Positions 36,220 through 45,172 of a DNA stretch of 64,000 nucleotides are shown in pieces (positions within the stretch are counted from its first letter, which is position 1; the number at the start of each line of letters is the position of its first letter). A program made the position numbers and the translations under genes. A model generated the notes under the pieces. It did no database searches. It saw only the letters and a program-made list of their open reading frames with translations, and was not told the origin of the DNA. This stretch comes from Streptomyces pinistramenti (lineage in GTDB: Bacteria > Actinomycetota > Actinomycetes > Streptomycetales > Streptomycetaceae): assembly GCF_020564935.1 (NCBI RefSeq), contig NZ_JAJCXB010000014.1, positions 1-64,000 on the forward strand, read 5' to 3'.

Positions 36220-36491
36220 CAGCCGGAACTCTGGTCCTGGTCGTACGACTCGGTGCTGTCCGCGTCGGTCGCGCCGCCCGGACCGGCCCCGTCACCGGGG
36301 GCGGTCGTGGTGGGCGTCAGGCCGCTCGTGCTGGTGCCGTGGCTGCCCAGCTCGACCGTCCGGCCGTGCTCATCCACGATCACCGCGATCTGCGTTTCGG
36401 GGTCGATCACGGGGGTGCACTTCGGGACCGCGGTGGTGGCCGCGTACGGCCCCATTCGTTGCGTGCCCCACGGTGCGGGCATCTGCGTCAT
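36219..36491 (-). CDS. tgmA: Graspetide precursor peptide
   Basis: A 90-residue acidic peptide. The leader begins MTQMPAPWGTQRMGPYAATT; PWGTQRM-x-PY is the recognition signature of ATP-grasp-modified peptide precursors. A central region PETQIAVIVDEHGRTVEL precedes the core, about residues 51-90. The core has HGTSTSGLTPTTTAPGDGAG followed by an Asp/Glu/Ser-rich tail (DADSTESYDQDQ). Clustered Thr/Ser donors before clustered Asp/Glu acceptors are what a graspetide ligase needs to form ester rings. The gene is first in the operon and overlaps the ligase start by one base. The ring pattern cannot be told by eye. Confidence 0.78.
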   Translation of the reverse strand: MTQMPAPWGTQRMGPYAATTAVPKCTPVIDPETQIAVIVDEHGRTVELGSHGTSTSGLTPTTTAPGDGAGPGGATDADSTESYDQDQSSG

Positions 36492-36653
36492 CTGTTCTGC
36501 GCCTCCGTTTCATGGCGGTGCCAACAGTGCAACAGCCCAGCCAGTTGGCCGAGTTGCGCCATCCCACCGCAGCCGACTCGTCCTGTCCAGGGTGGGAGTG
36601 GCCGAGGCCGTTGTGCCACCTGAAGACCGCGCGGGCGCCTGAGAAACAAAAGC

Positions 36654-36693
36654 CCGGGGCCCGGGGCTCGTTCACCCGAGCCCCGGGCCCCGG
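36654..36693. terminator. Second copy of the strong hairpin terminator
   Basis: A 17-base stem (CCGGGGCCCGGGGCTCG and its complement) with a six-base loop. It lies downstream of the reverse-strand DUF4328 gene (stop 36713), for which it can act as terminator, and upstream of the precursor gene on the same strand. It is part of the direct-repeat pair. Confidence 0.75.
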
Positions 36694-36712
36694 ACCGTTG
36701 GCCCACCGACGG

Positions 36713-37417
36713 TCAGAGCGTCGGCCCCCGCAGCGCCTTCTCGTTCTGCATGTGCGTCAGGCGGCGCACGAAGAGAATCGCGAGGACGGCGGCCACGATG
36801 TCGAACACATCGCTCGCCATGAGCCCGGCGAGCGCCCCCCTGATCTCATCCGGCGTCTCGGCCCGCGCGTACCGCGTACTGGCAAGGCGCCCGAAGATCA
36901 GGTCCACGATCCACAGCGTCCACCACCAGTTGACCAGCGCCCTGGACGGGGAGTTCGCACCGGCACTGGCGTTCCAGGTGTCGAGCGCGATCCGCCGCGG
37001 GAACCACAGATTCACCACCGGTACGATCCAGCCCCAGATCGCCCAACCCCGGCCCTTCGCGTGGTGCTCGGGGGCGAAGACGTCGGCGTTGACGCGGGTC
37101 CGGTGGAACCAGACGATGAAGACCACGGCGGTCGCGAGCATGGCCACGGCCTGAATCTTCCCGGAGGCCGCGTACAGCGTGTCCGCCCGGTCGATCTCCT
37201 GCGCGGTCACCGAGCCGAAGTCGCCGATGATGCGGCCGGCCAGACCGTACAGCTGCCACCCCTGCCACAGCGCGTACAGATCGGCGACGACGACGAGCCT
37301 GAGCAGCATCTTCACGGCCTTCGACAGCCCGACAGGCGAGCGGAGAACCGCCTGCGGGCCGCGCGGAACGGACCAGTTGGATGACGGCGGCGGCGGTGCG
37401 ACGGGCATGTGGGACAT
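36713..37417 (-). CDS. DUF4328 membrane protein
   Basis: A 234-residue protein. A Pro-rich head (MPVAPPPPSSNWSVPRGP) is followed by four membrane helices: about 43-62 (LLRLVVVADLYALWQGW), 88-107 (IQAVAMLATAVVFIVWFHRT), 128-150 (GWAIWGWIVPVVNLWFPRRI) and 203-222. FHRTRVNADVF and VNLWFPRRIALDTWNAS are DUF4328 signatures. The function of the family is unknown. ATG 37417 is preceded by GGGGGA, so the longer frame upstream is not used. It follows the same orientation as the graspetide genes but is separated from them by the second terminator copy. Confidence 0.78.
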   Translation of the reverse strand: MSHMPVAPPPPSSNWSVPRGPQAVLRSPVGLSKAVKMLLRLVVVADLYALWQGWQLYGLAGRIIGDFGSVTAQEIDRADTLYAASGKIQAVAMLATAVVFIVWFHRTRVNADVFAPEHHAKGRGWAIWGWIVPVVNLWFPRRIALDTWNASAGANSPSRALVNWWWTLWIVDLIFGRLASTRYARAETPDEIRGALAGLMASDVFDIVAAVLAILFVRRLTHMQNEKALRGPTL

Positions 37418-37462
37418 GCGGAATCCCCCGTGGTGCTGGATCACTGTGCTGGCACGTGCAGC

Positions 37463-37487
37463 GGGCCGCCTCTCCCCGAGGCGGCCC
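37463..37487. terminator. Hairpin terminator downstream of map
   Basis: A ten-base stem (GGGCCGCCTC and its complement) with a TCCCC loop lies about 130 bp after the reverse-strand map stop and upstream of the DUF4328 start. It probably separates the two transcripts. Confidence 0.55.
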
Positions 37488-37617
37488 GAACACAGAGGGA
37501 ACATACGTTCTCCATACATCCCCTGTCCATTCAAAAAGGGGCAGACCAGCCCGTCTCGGAGTGAACCAAACTTTCCTATGGAAGGCTGAGTTGAGGCCGC
37601 CCTCACGGCTGCGCTCG

Positions 37618-38385
37618 CTACGGCAAGGTGAGGATTTCGGCTCCGTCGCGGGTGATGGCGATCGTGTGCTCGCTGTGTGCCGTCCGGCAGCCGGTCGCAC
37701 TGCGGAGCGTCCACCCGTCGGCATCGGTGACGAGTTCAGCGGTGTCCGCCATGACCCACGGCTCCAGGGCCAGCAGCAGACCCGGGCGCAGTTTGTATCC
37801 ACGTCCGGGCCGTCCGGTATTCGCCACGTGCGGGTCCTGGTGCATCGTTGATCCGATGCCATGACCCCCGAACTCGGTGTTGATCGGATATCCCGCCTCG
37901 CTGAGGACCGTGCCGATGGCATGGGAGATGTCGCCGATGCGGGCCCCGGGCCCGGCAGCGGCGATCCCTGCGGCCAGCGCGCGTTCGGTTGCCTCGATCA
38001 TCGCGACACTCTCCGCGGGCTTCGCGTCGCCCACGAGGAAGCTGATGGCGGCGTCCGCGGCGACTCCGCCTCGGGAGACGGCGAGGTCGAGTGTCAGCAG
38101 ATCGCCGTCGGCAAGCGTGTAGTCGTACGGCCGTCCGTGGAGCACGGCGTCGTTGACGGCCGTGCAGATGTAGTGGCCGAACGGGCCGCGGCCGAAGGAC
38201 GGCGCGTAGTCGACGTAGCAGGACTGCGCCCCCGCCTCGATGATCATGGCCTTGGCCCACCGGTCGATGTCCAGCAGGTTCGTGCCGACCGCGCTACGGC
38301 TCTTCAGCGTCCGCAGGATGTCAGCGACCAGGGCACCTGTGCCTTTCGCCCGAGCCAGCAGGGTGGGGTTCAGGATCTCGATCAT
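37618..38385 (-). CDS. map: Type I methionine aminopeptidase
   Basis: A 255-residue pita-bread metallopeptidase that removes N-terminal Met from new proteins. The five metal ligands are visible in order: Asp in LLTLDLAVSRG (about residue 98), Asp in VAADAAISF, His in GGHGIGSTMHQDP, Glu in LALEPWVMA, and Glu in TAHSEHTIAI. The length is normal and all ligands are present, so it should be active. It is probably an extra copy, because the housekeeping map usually lies with the ribosomal genes, which are not in this window. GAAGGG precedes ATG 38385. It is divergent from an XRE gene with three operator repeats between them, suggesting inducible expression. Confidence 0.88.
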   Translation of the reverse strand: MIEILNPTLLARAKGTGALVADILRTLKSRSAVGTNLLDIDRWAKAMIIEAGAQSCYVDYAPSFGRGPFGHYICTAVNDAVLHGRPYDYTLADGDLLTLDLAVSRGGVAADAAISFLVGDAKPAESVAMIEATERALAAGIAAAGPGARIGDISHAIGTVLSEAGYPINTEFGGHGIGSTMHQDPHVANTGRPGRGYKLRPGLLLALEPWVMADTAELVTDADGWTLRSATGCRTAHSEHTIAITRDGAEILTLP

Positions 38386-38408
38386 GCGGCGCCCTTCTCG
38401 TAACCAAT

Positions 38409-38450
38409 AACTATACCGGTCAAACTATACCGGCCAAACTATACCGGTAC
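38409..38450. promoter_or_regulatory. Three tandem 14-bp operator repeats
   Basis: AACTATACCGG occurs three times at exact 14-base spacing (38409, 38423, 38437), with third-position variants GTCA, GCCA and GTAC. The array fills the gap between the divergent map start (38385) and the XRE start (38464). The AT-rich TATAC elements may overlap promoters in both directions. The adjacent XRE protein is the obvious candidate binder. Confidence 0.7.
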
Positions 38451-38463
38451 TAGAATCGGAGCC

Positions 38464-38766
38464 ATGGTCAGGTTGCCGCTCACTCCCGAAGAGGTCGAAC
38501 GCGGACAGCGCCTCGGCGCCCTGCTACGTCGGGCCAGGGGGGAGCGCTCGATGCTCGACATCGCGCTCGACGCACACGTCTCACCGGAGACCCTCCGGAA
38601 GATCGAGTCGGGCCGCGTGGCCACCCCCGCCTTCCCGACCATCGCGGTGATCGCCGATGCCCTCGGCCTCTCCCTCGATGTGGTCTGGGCGGAGATCAAC
38701 CGGCCCGAACGTGGCGCTGGACGGGCCGGCTCCGGCCACCACGCACCTGAGCAGTTGGCCTCGTAA
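38464..38766 (+). CDS. Small XRE-type helix-turn-helix regulator
   Basis: A 100-residue protein that is almost entirely one helix-turn-helix domain (about 12-75; GQRLGALLRRARGERSMLDI, ALDAHVSPETLRKIESGRVA, FPTIAVIADALGLSLDVVWA) plus a short Gly/His-rich tail. The recognition-helix region SPETLRKIESGR is canonical. It is divergent from map, with three 14-bp repeats between the two starts, so it very likely binds there and controls both. No partner or toxin domain is fused. Confidence 0.82.
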   Translation: MVRLPLTPEEVERGQRLGALLRRARGERSMLDIALDAHVSPETLRKIESGRVATPAFPTIAVIADALGLSLDVVWAEINRPERGAGRAGSGHHAPEQLAS

Positions 38767-38802
38767 GTCGGGGAGACCCCGGAACGGCCGGTGAATTCAC
38801 CG

Positions 38803-38919
38803 GCCTTGCGGTCGAGCGCCCGGCGCGCCGACGTCGGCCGAACCGGCGACGAGAGCTGGGCGCCGCTCGCCGACCCGGAAGGCGACGAATTCCGCTTCCT
38901 TGCGGGCCGCCACCCCTGA
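38803..38919 (+). pseudogene. C-terminal remnant of a VOC (glyoxalase-fold) protein
   Basis: A stop-terminated frame without a start reads ADVGRTGDESWAPLADPEGD then EFRFLAGRHP. SW-x-x-LADPEG-x-EF is the closing strand motif of VOC proteins. The rest of the domain is missing. It is the first of several gene fragments in this stretch. Confidence 0.55.
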
Positions 38920-39049
38920 CCGGGGCCGCACACCGCGCGAGACCCGAGACCCGGGCGCCGAGATCCGCGCTTCGAGCCCTGCTTTCAAGGAGCGGGAGGA
39001 TGAAGGGAATTCACCCACCCACCCGCCCAACTCCCGCACACACCAGCGC

Positions 39050-39677
39050 AGATGACGGATTGTGTTCGGTTTGCCACAAGGCGCCACACCGGTCTGGCGT
39101 GCCCACCGGACCTGCCGCCCAGCGCGACCCGGCACCGGCACGCGAACCGGAACCGCCGCCACCGGCCCCGCGGCCACACCACTCCCCAGCACCGCACGGC
39201 TCCCCACACCAGGCACGCACCCGCACCCCGGCCTACGCAGCCCTCGTCGCCCTCGGCCGCACGGACCCCCGCATGACACTCTCCGCCGCCGACTGCGCCG
39301 CCCTCGAACCACTGGCCGCCGAGTGGCTGGCCCGGGGCGCGACCCGGACCACCTGGCCCAGGACCTCACCGCGGGCCTCCCTCCGATCGTCCACCACCCC
39401 GGCAAACTGGCCCACTCCCGCCTGACCACCAAACTCCCACCGGAGCCCCAACCGGCCCCGGAACCACCACCGTTCCGCGACGGCGCCCCACCCCGCCCCC
39501 GCTTCAAGCACCCACTGCCGCGCCCCCCGCCACCCCCAAGCCCTCCCCCGCGGCCTCTGCCCCGACTGCCGCAACGAACCCCGCCCCACCCCGCACGGCC
39601 TCTCCCCCACGGCCGTCCACACCCACGTGCAGCGCATCCGGGAGGCGACCCGCGCAACAGAACGGAGTCACGCATGA
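39050..39677 (+). pseudogene. Remnant of a helix-turn-helix protein C-terminal region
   Basis: Fragments in two or three frames match the C-terminal part of a common streptomycete regulator family. AAYAALVALGRTDPRMTLSA and PLAAEWLARGATR come first. HLAQDLTAGLPPIVHHPGKL and RLTTKLPPEPQPAPE follow after a frame change. A cysteine-containing end, GLCPDCRNEPRPTPHGLSPT then VHTHVQRIREATRATERSHA, terminates at about 39675. The N-terminal DNA-binding half is absent. The family identity is from memory. Confidence 0.5.
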
Positions 39678-39733
39678 CCGCAACAACTGTCCGCACGAGA
39701 ACCGGGGCACCATGGAGTCGAGGAGGCGACACC

Positions 39734-39970
39734 ATGACCCCCAGCGCCGCACACCGCCCGCAGATGCCCGTCGAGGACTTCGAAGAACTCGCCCGCACCG
39801 CGCCGGAAGCCGTCACTCTCGAATTCATCAACGGAAAACTAGAGGTCAAGCCGGTGCCGGACGGAGATCACGGAGCCATCGTCATGTGGCTGCTCAAGCA
39901 ATGCATGCAGCAGCGCCCCGACCTCGCGCTCTACCCCGAACAGGGCCTCCGGACCGAGGCGTGTCACTGA
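39734..39970 (+). pseudogene. Truncated Uma2-family endonuclease-like gene
   Basis: A 78-residue product with a good AGGAGG before ATG 39734. MTPSAAHRPQMPVEDFEELA and VTLEFINGKLEVKPVPDGDH then LALYPEQGLRTEA are the N-terminal third of Uma2 (DUF820) proteins, including the Glu of LEFINGK. The frame ends at TGA right after RTEACH, where intact proteins continue for about 110 residues with the nuclease active site. The about 90 bases up to the next gene encode only a Glu/Pro-rich stretch (PEPEPEPAG) in another frame, so the middle has been deleted. It is probably inactive. Confidence 0.6.
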
Positions 39971-40063
39971 ACTCCCGCGGCCTCTCGCAGAGATCCCGAT
40001 CGCGGCGGAACCGAAGCCGGAACCAGAGCCGGAGCCGGCCGGAACTGGGCTAGAAAGGTCGGC

Positions 40064-40495
40064 ATGGAACTCACCCAGATACGCGTGTTGGTGTCCGACT
40101 TCCCCGGCGTCTACCGCTTCTACCGGGACGTGCTCGGGCTCCAGCCGCAGTTCGAGGCCGAGAGCGGCCCGTACGCCAAGCTCAGCCCCGACACCGGACA
40201 CGCCGCCATCGCGCTGCAGGAGCGGGCGCAGATGGCCGGCGTGCTGGGGCAGTTGCGGGCGCGGCCGGAGGGGTACCGCGCGCTGGTGGTACTGCGGGTG
40301 GACGACCTCGACGCCGCCCACACCGAGCTGACTTCGCGGGGTGCGGTTTTCACCCGGGAACCGGGCCCGATGGGCGATCGGATGCGGGTCGCCTACCTGG
40401 AGGATCCCGAAGGGAACCTGATCGAGCTTCAGGAGTGGCTGGCGCTGCGCGAGCGGGCCGATGGCGAGTCGGCGCAGGAGGCGCAGGGAACGTAG
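40064..40495 (+). CDS. VOC-family (glyoxalase/dioxygenase-fold) protein
   Basis: A 143-residue protein with one full VOC unit. MELTQIRVLVSDFPGVYRFY opens the first beta-alpha-beta module, VVLRVDDLDAAHTELTSRGA opens the second, and RVAYLEDPEGNLIELQEWL closes it, with Glu in the usual metal-ligand position. Residues near His/Gln ligands in the first module are replaced by hydrophobic ones, so metal binding is not certain. The substrate is unknown. GAAAGGTCGGC lies before ATG 40064. It is intact, unlike the fragments immediately upstream. Confidence 0.85.
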   Translation: MELTQIRVLVSDFPGVYRFYRDVLGLQPQFEAESGPYAKLSPDTGHAAIALQERAQMAGVLGQLRARPEGYRALVVLRVDDLDAAHTELTSRGAVFTREPGPMGDRMRVAYLEDPEGNLIELQEWLALRERADGESAQEAQGT

Positions 40496-40549
40496 GAGCG
40501 GTGGGAGGCGCAGCGGCGGGGTTCCGCGAGGGGGCGGGCCCCTAGCCCC

Positions 40550-41329
40550 TCAGTGCACCGACAACCCGCCGTCCACGAAGAGGGCCTGCCCGGTGACGTA
40601 GGCGGAGGCGGCGCTCGCCAGGAAGACCGCGGCGCCCGCGAAGTCGTCGGGCAGGCCGTTGCGGCCGGTCAGCGTGCGGGCGGCCAGGGCTGCGACCTTT
40701 TCGGGATCGGCGGACAGCCGGGCGTTGAGCGGCGTCATCACGAAGCCCGGCACGAGCGTGTTGCAGGTGACGCCGTACGGTGACCACGCCTCGGCCTGGG
40801 AGCGGGCCAGGGACTCCAGCGCGCCCTTGGAGACCCCGTAGGCGCCGCTCTGGACGAACGCCCGGTGCGCCTGCTGGGAGGTGATGTGGATGATCCGGCC
40901 GTAGCCGCGTTCGGCCATGCCGGGGCCGAACCGCCGGCCCAGCAGGAAGGGCGCCTCCAGATTCACGGCCATCGTGGTGTCCCACACCGCGTCATCCAAC
41001 TCGTCCATCGGTGGACGCAGGTTCACTCCGGCGCAGTTGACGAGAATGTCCGGCTCGCCGAACACGGCAGCCGCCCGGTCCGCCGCCGTCCGCACCCCTT
41101 CGCGGGTGCCGAGATCGGCGCTCACCCAGGCCACCCGGCAGCCTTCGGCCGTCAACTCGTCGGCGGTGGCGGCGAGTTCCGCTTCCCTGCGCGCCACGAT
41201 CACGACGTTGGCGCCCGCGCGGGCGAGGGCGCCGGTGATGGCCCGGCCGATGCCGGAGCTGCCGCCGGTCACCACGGCGGTCCTGCCGTCCAGCGCGAAC
41301 AGGCCGGAGAGGTACGTCTGCGAAGTCAT
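40550..41329 (-). CDS. Short-chain dehydrogenase/reductase (SDR)
   Basis: A 259-residue classical SDR. The dinucleotide-binding motif is TGGSSGIGRAI (about residues 21-31). VNCAG (about 89-93) is the NNAG-type motif, Ser in ITSQQAHRAF is the catalytic Ser, and YGVSK supplies Tyr and Lys. A C-terminal YVTGQALFVDGGLSVH closes the fold. Arg residues after the second strand (VARREAE) favour NADP(H). The closest recalled relatives are gluconate 5-dehydrogenase-like enzymes, but the substrate cannot be assigned. AAGGTG precedes ATG 41329. Confidence 0.88.
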   Translation of the reverse strand: MTSQTYLSGLFALDGRTAVVTGGSSGIGRAITGALARAGANVVIVARREAELAATADELTAEGCRVAWVSADLGTREGVRTAADRAAAVFGEPDILVNCAGVNLRPPMDELDDAVWDTTMAVNLEAPFLLGRRFGPGMAERGYGRIIHITSQQAHRAFVQSGAYGVSKGALESLARSQAEAWSPYGVTCNTLVPGFVMTPLNARLSADPEKVAALAARTLTGRNGLPDDFAGAAVFLASAASAYVTGQALFVDGGLSVH

Positions 41330-41381
41330 GGCCGCACCTTAGACGCGGCGTTCGCGGGGTGCGCTAGGGGGTCGGGGCAGG

Positions 41382-42077
41382 TCAGCGCAGCCGCCCGACG
41401 ACCGCTTCGGCGACCGCCTTCGCGCTGCCGGGGTTCTGCCCCGTGATCAGCAGGCCGTCCTCGACCACGTACGTGGCGAACGGCTTCTCCGCCGTGCTGT
41501 AGGACGCCCCGAGCTGCTTGAGCCGGTCCTGGAGGCTGTAGGGAACCACGTCCGCGCGCTGGGCCAGCTCCTCCTCGGGCCACGAGAAGCCGGTGACGTC
41601 CTTGCCCTGCACCAGCGGCTCCCCGCCGCTCAGGGTGACGTCGAGCAGGCCGCACGGTCCGTGGCAGACCGCCGAGACGATCCGGCCGGTTTCGTGGAAC
41701 CGGGCGATGAGCGATTCCAGCGCCGCGCTCTGGTGGAAGTCGAACATCACGCCGTGCCCGCCGGTGAGGTAGATCGCGTCGAAGTCCTCGACGTCGACGT
41801 CCGCCACCGGCACGGTGTCCGTCAGCTTGTCCATGAACGCACGGTCGGCGTAGCGCTTGTCGGTGCCCAGGTCGGCGAGGACGTCGTGGGCCAGGCTCTC
41901 CGGGTCGAGCGGGACGTGGCCGCCCGCGATACTGGCGATCGTCATCGCGAAGCCGGCCTGTTCGGCGACGTCGTAGAAGTGCGTCAGCTCCCCCAGCCAC
42001 AAGCCGGTGCGGTACCCGGCCTTCTCGTACTCGCCCACGCTCGTGACGATGACCAGGATGCGGTTGGTGCCGGCCAT
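41382..42077 (-). CDS. DJ-1/PfpI-family (HchA-like) protein
   Basis: A 231-residue class I glutamine-amidotransferase-like protein. VGEYEKAGYRTGLWLGEL carries the conserved Glu near residue 16, and IYLTGGHGVMFDF lies before the nucleophile elbow. The elbow is SAVCHGPCGLLDV with the reactive Cys near 139. A C-terminal DGLLITGQNPGSAKAVAEAV completes the fold. HchA-like members act as glyoxalase III or deglycase/chaperone enzymes. The exact activity is unproved. GGGAGG precedes ATG 42077. It probably shares a transcript with the SDR downstream (52 bp apart). Confidence 0.87.
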   Translation of the reverse strand: MAGTNRILVIVTSVGEYEKAGYRTGLWLGELTHFYDVAEQAGFAMTIASIAGGHVPLDPESLAHDVLADLGTDKRYADRAFMDKLTDTVPVADVDVEDFDAIYLTGGHGVMFDFHQSAALESLIARFHETGRIVSAVCHGPCGLLDVTLSGGEPLVQGKDVTGFSWPEEELAQRADVVPYSLQDRLKQLGASYSTAEKPFATYVVEDGLLITGQNPGSAKAVAEAVVGRLR

Positions 42078-42254
42078 GGCGGCCTCCCTCTCCGAGCTGC
42101 CGGTAAGCCGCCGATGGCGCTGCCGGTACCCGCGAGCACTCCGCGAAGGCTGGGCGACGCCAGCGGCTCACTCCCACCGTAACCGTGATCATTCACGCCG
42201 CAACCCGGCTCCCGCGCCGGGGATTTGGGTCCTGGAGCCACCCGTACAACGCCC

Positions 42255-42288
42255 GAAGGCGGCACCCCCCGGAAGGGGTGCCGCCTTC
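42255..42288. terminator. Hairpin terminator downstream of groEL
   Basis: A 14-base perfect stem (GAAGGCGGCACCCC and its complement) with a CCGGAA loop lies 43 bases after the groEL stop on the reverse strand and ahead of the DJ-1-type gene. No long T tract follows, which is normal for this GC-rich group. Confidence 0.8.
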
Positions 42289-42330
42289 AGTACGTACTCC
42301 GGCGCTATGGCCTGCCGATCCTCGGGAGGA

Positions 42331-44155
<1,825 letters not shown>

Positions 44156-44169
44156 GACCCCCTAGAGTG

Positions 44170-44399
44170 CAAGCGCCTTCGAAGAAGGCTCCCTCTGGGG
44201 AGGCGGTCGGGCGACGGGTGGGAGCAAGCGCCTTCGAAGAAGGCTCCCTCTGGGGAGGCGGTCGGGCGACGGGTGGGAGCAAGCGCCTTCGAAGAAGGCT
44301 CCCTCTGGGGAGGCGGTCGGGCGACGGGTGGGAGCAAGCGCCTTCGAAGAAGGCTCCTTCCGGGGAGGCGGTCGGGCGACGGGTGGGAGCAAGCGCCTG
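44170..44399. repeat. Four tandem copies of a 55-bp unit
   Basis: Units start at 44170, 44225, 44280 and 44335, with a partial fifth start at 44390. The first three are identical. The fourth differs at a few bases in the middle (CTTCCGGGG for CCTCTGGGG). Each unit contains GCCTTC-GAA-GAAGGC, able to fold into a hairpin. The unit length is not a multiple of three, so the reading frames through it are artefacts. The array sits between the csp terminator and the groEL CIRCE. Confidence 0.92.
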
Positions 44400-44441
44400 C
44401 GGACGACGTCGGGGGGGGCACATCCCGCTCCCGGGTACGAC

Positions 44442-44477
44442 AGGAGGCCCGCACCTCCGAAGGGATGCGGGCCTCCT
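44442..44477 (-). terminator. Terminator of the cold-shock gene
   Basis: A 12-base stem (AGGAGGCCCGCA and its complement) with a 12-base loop begins about 24 bases after the csp stop on the reverse strand. Confidence 0.75.
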
Positions 44478-44500
44478 TCACGCTGCAGTCGGTCGGCGCT

Positions 44501-44704
44501 TCAGCCGGCCACCCGGACCATGTCCGCCTGCGGCCCTTTCTGGCCTTGCGAGATCTCGAACTCGACCCGCTGGCCCTCCTCAAGGGTGCGGTAGCCGTCC
44601 ATCTGGATCGCGCTGTAGTGGACGAAAACATCCGCACCACCGTCGACCGCGATGAAGCCGTACCCCTTCTCCGCGTTGAACCACTTGACGGTGCCCTGAG
44701 CCAT
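44501..44704 (-). CDS. Cold-shock protein (CspA family)
   Basis: A 67-residue single OB-fold protein, [23 protein letters not shown]1 is KGYGFI (about 13-18) and RNP2 is DVFVHYSAI (about 25-33). The usual RNP2 Phe-His pair is present except that Tyr follows His. These proteins bind single-stranded RNA and DNA and act as RNA chaperones. Full length. ATG 44704 has GGGAG eight bases upstream, so the in-frame start further up is not used. A leader of several hundred bases precedes it. The gene lies between thrC/moaD and groEL, as recalled for S. coelicolor scoF4. Confidence 0.94.
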   Translation of the reverse strand: MAQGTVKWFNAEKGYGFIAVDGGADVFVHYSAIQMDGYRTLEEGQRVEFEISQGQKGPQADMVRVAG

Positions 44705-45072
44705 GCCTAACTCCCCTATTACTGGCCCTTGCACAGGACCGCACTCCGCGGACCCGGGTCAGACCTCACCCCGCGAATGGCCCGTGGGGTGTGCGCCGGA
44801 ACGCGTCGACCGCCGCTGAATGTATCTGCACCGATGCCCAGCGCAACAGGTCAATCGGACGAGAATTCTGACGCCGCCGGAAGGGCCGATATGCCCTGAA
44901 CTCCCCATATTCCCGGGCAAGTCGGGCCGGGCATAGCTCACCTAAGCCGCAAAAACCGCACACACTTTGCGCACAACTCACCGCGATCTCTTGGGCGTCG
45001 AGCCGCTCACGGTGGGGGCGAAGAAGGGAAACAGCGAAATGGTACCGCGTTTTGCAGGACCCTTTCACAAAT
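44705..45072 (-). other. Long leader/intergenic region of the cold-shock gene
   Basis: About 370 bases between the moaD terminator and the csp start contain no gene. Local AT-rich patches (TGAATGTATCTGCACC near 44818, AATTCTGACGCCGCC near 44865) may hold a promoter. I see no known cold-shock box or riboswitch. An unusually long 5' leader would be in line with post-transcriptional control of csp genes, but this is not shown. Confidence 0.4.
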
Positions 45073-45114
45073 CGGAATCGCCCCGTCCGCTTAACTACGG
45101 ACGGGGCGATTCCG
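45073..45114 (-). terminator. Terminator of the thrC-moaD transcript
   Basis: A perfect 17-base stem (CGGAATCGCCCCGTCCG and its complement) with an eight-base CTTAACTA loop lies 59 bases after the moaD stop on the reverse strand. Confidence 0.88.
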
Positions 45115-45172
45115 GTCAATCGAAGAAAGGATGGCGCGAATCAGATGGTGCCCATCCCGAAAAGGCAGCGGC

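Larger units (their letters stand above)
34026..36693. repeat. Pair of about 60-bp imperfect direct repeats bracketing the graspetide genes
   Basis: Copy 1 (34026-34086) and copy 2 (36634-36693) share GGCGCCTGAGA-ACAAAAGCC and the same GC-rich hairpin with a similar loop, in the same orientation. The stretch between them, about 2.55 kb, holds just the three graspetide genes plus leader. In copy 1 the shared TGA is the stop of the DUF397 gene. Copy 2 has the same TGA with no recognisable gene before it. This is the layout left by insertion or duplication via homologous ends. Confidence 0.7.

Noticed and set aside
36253..36642. Forward 129-codon frame opposite the graspetide precursor
   Set aside because: No domain, antisense to the precursor, and the end only coincides with the repeat copy.
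42255..42288. Regulatory RNA rather than a terminator
   Set aside because: A simple perfect hairpin right after groEL is best explained as a transcript end.
44170..44399. CRISPR array
   Set aside because: Units are contiguous with no variable spacers, and no cas genes are nearby.
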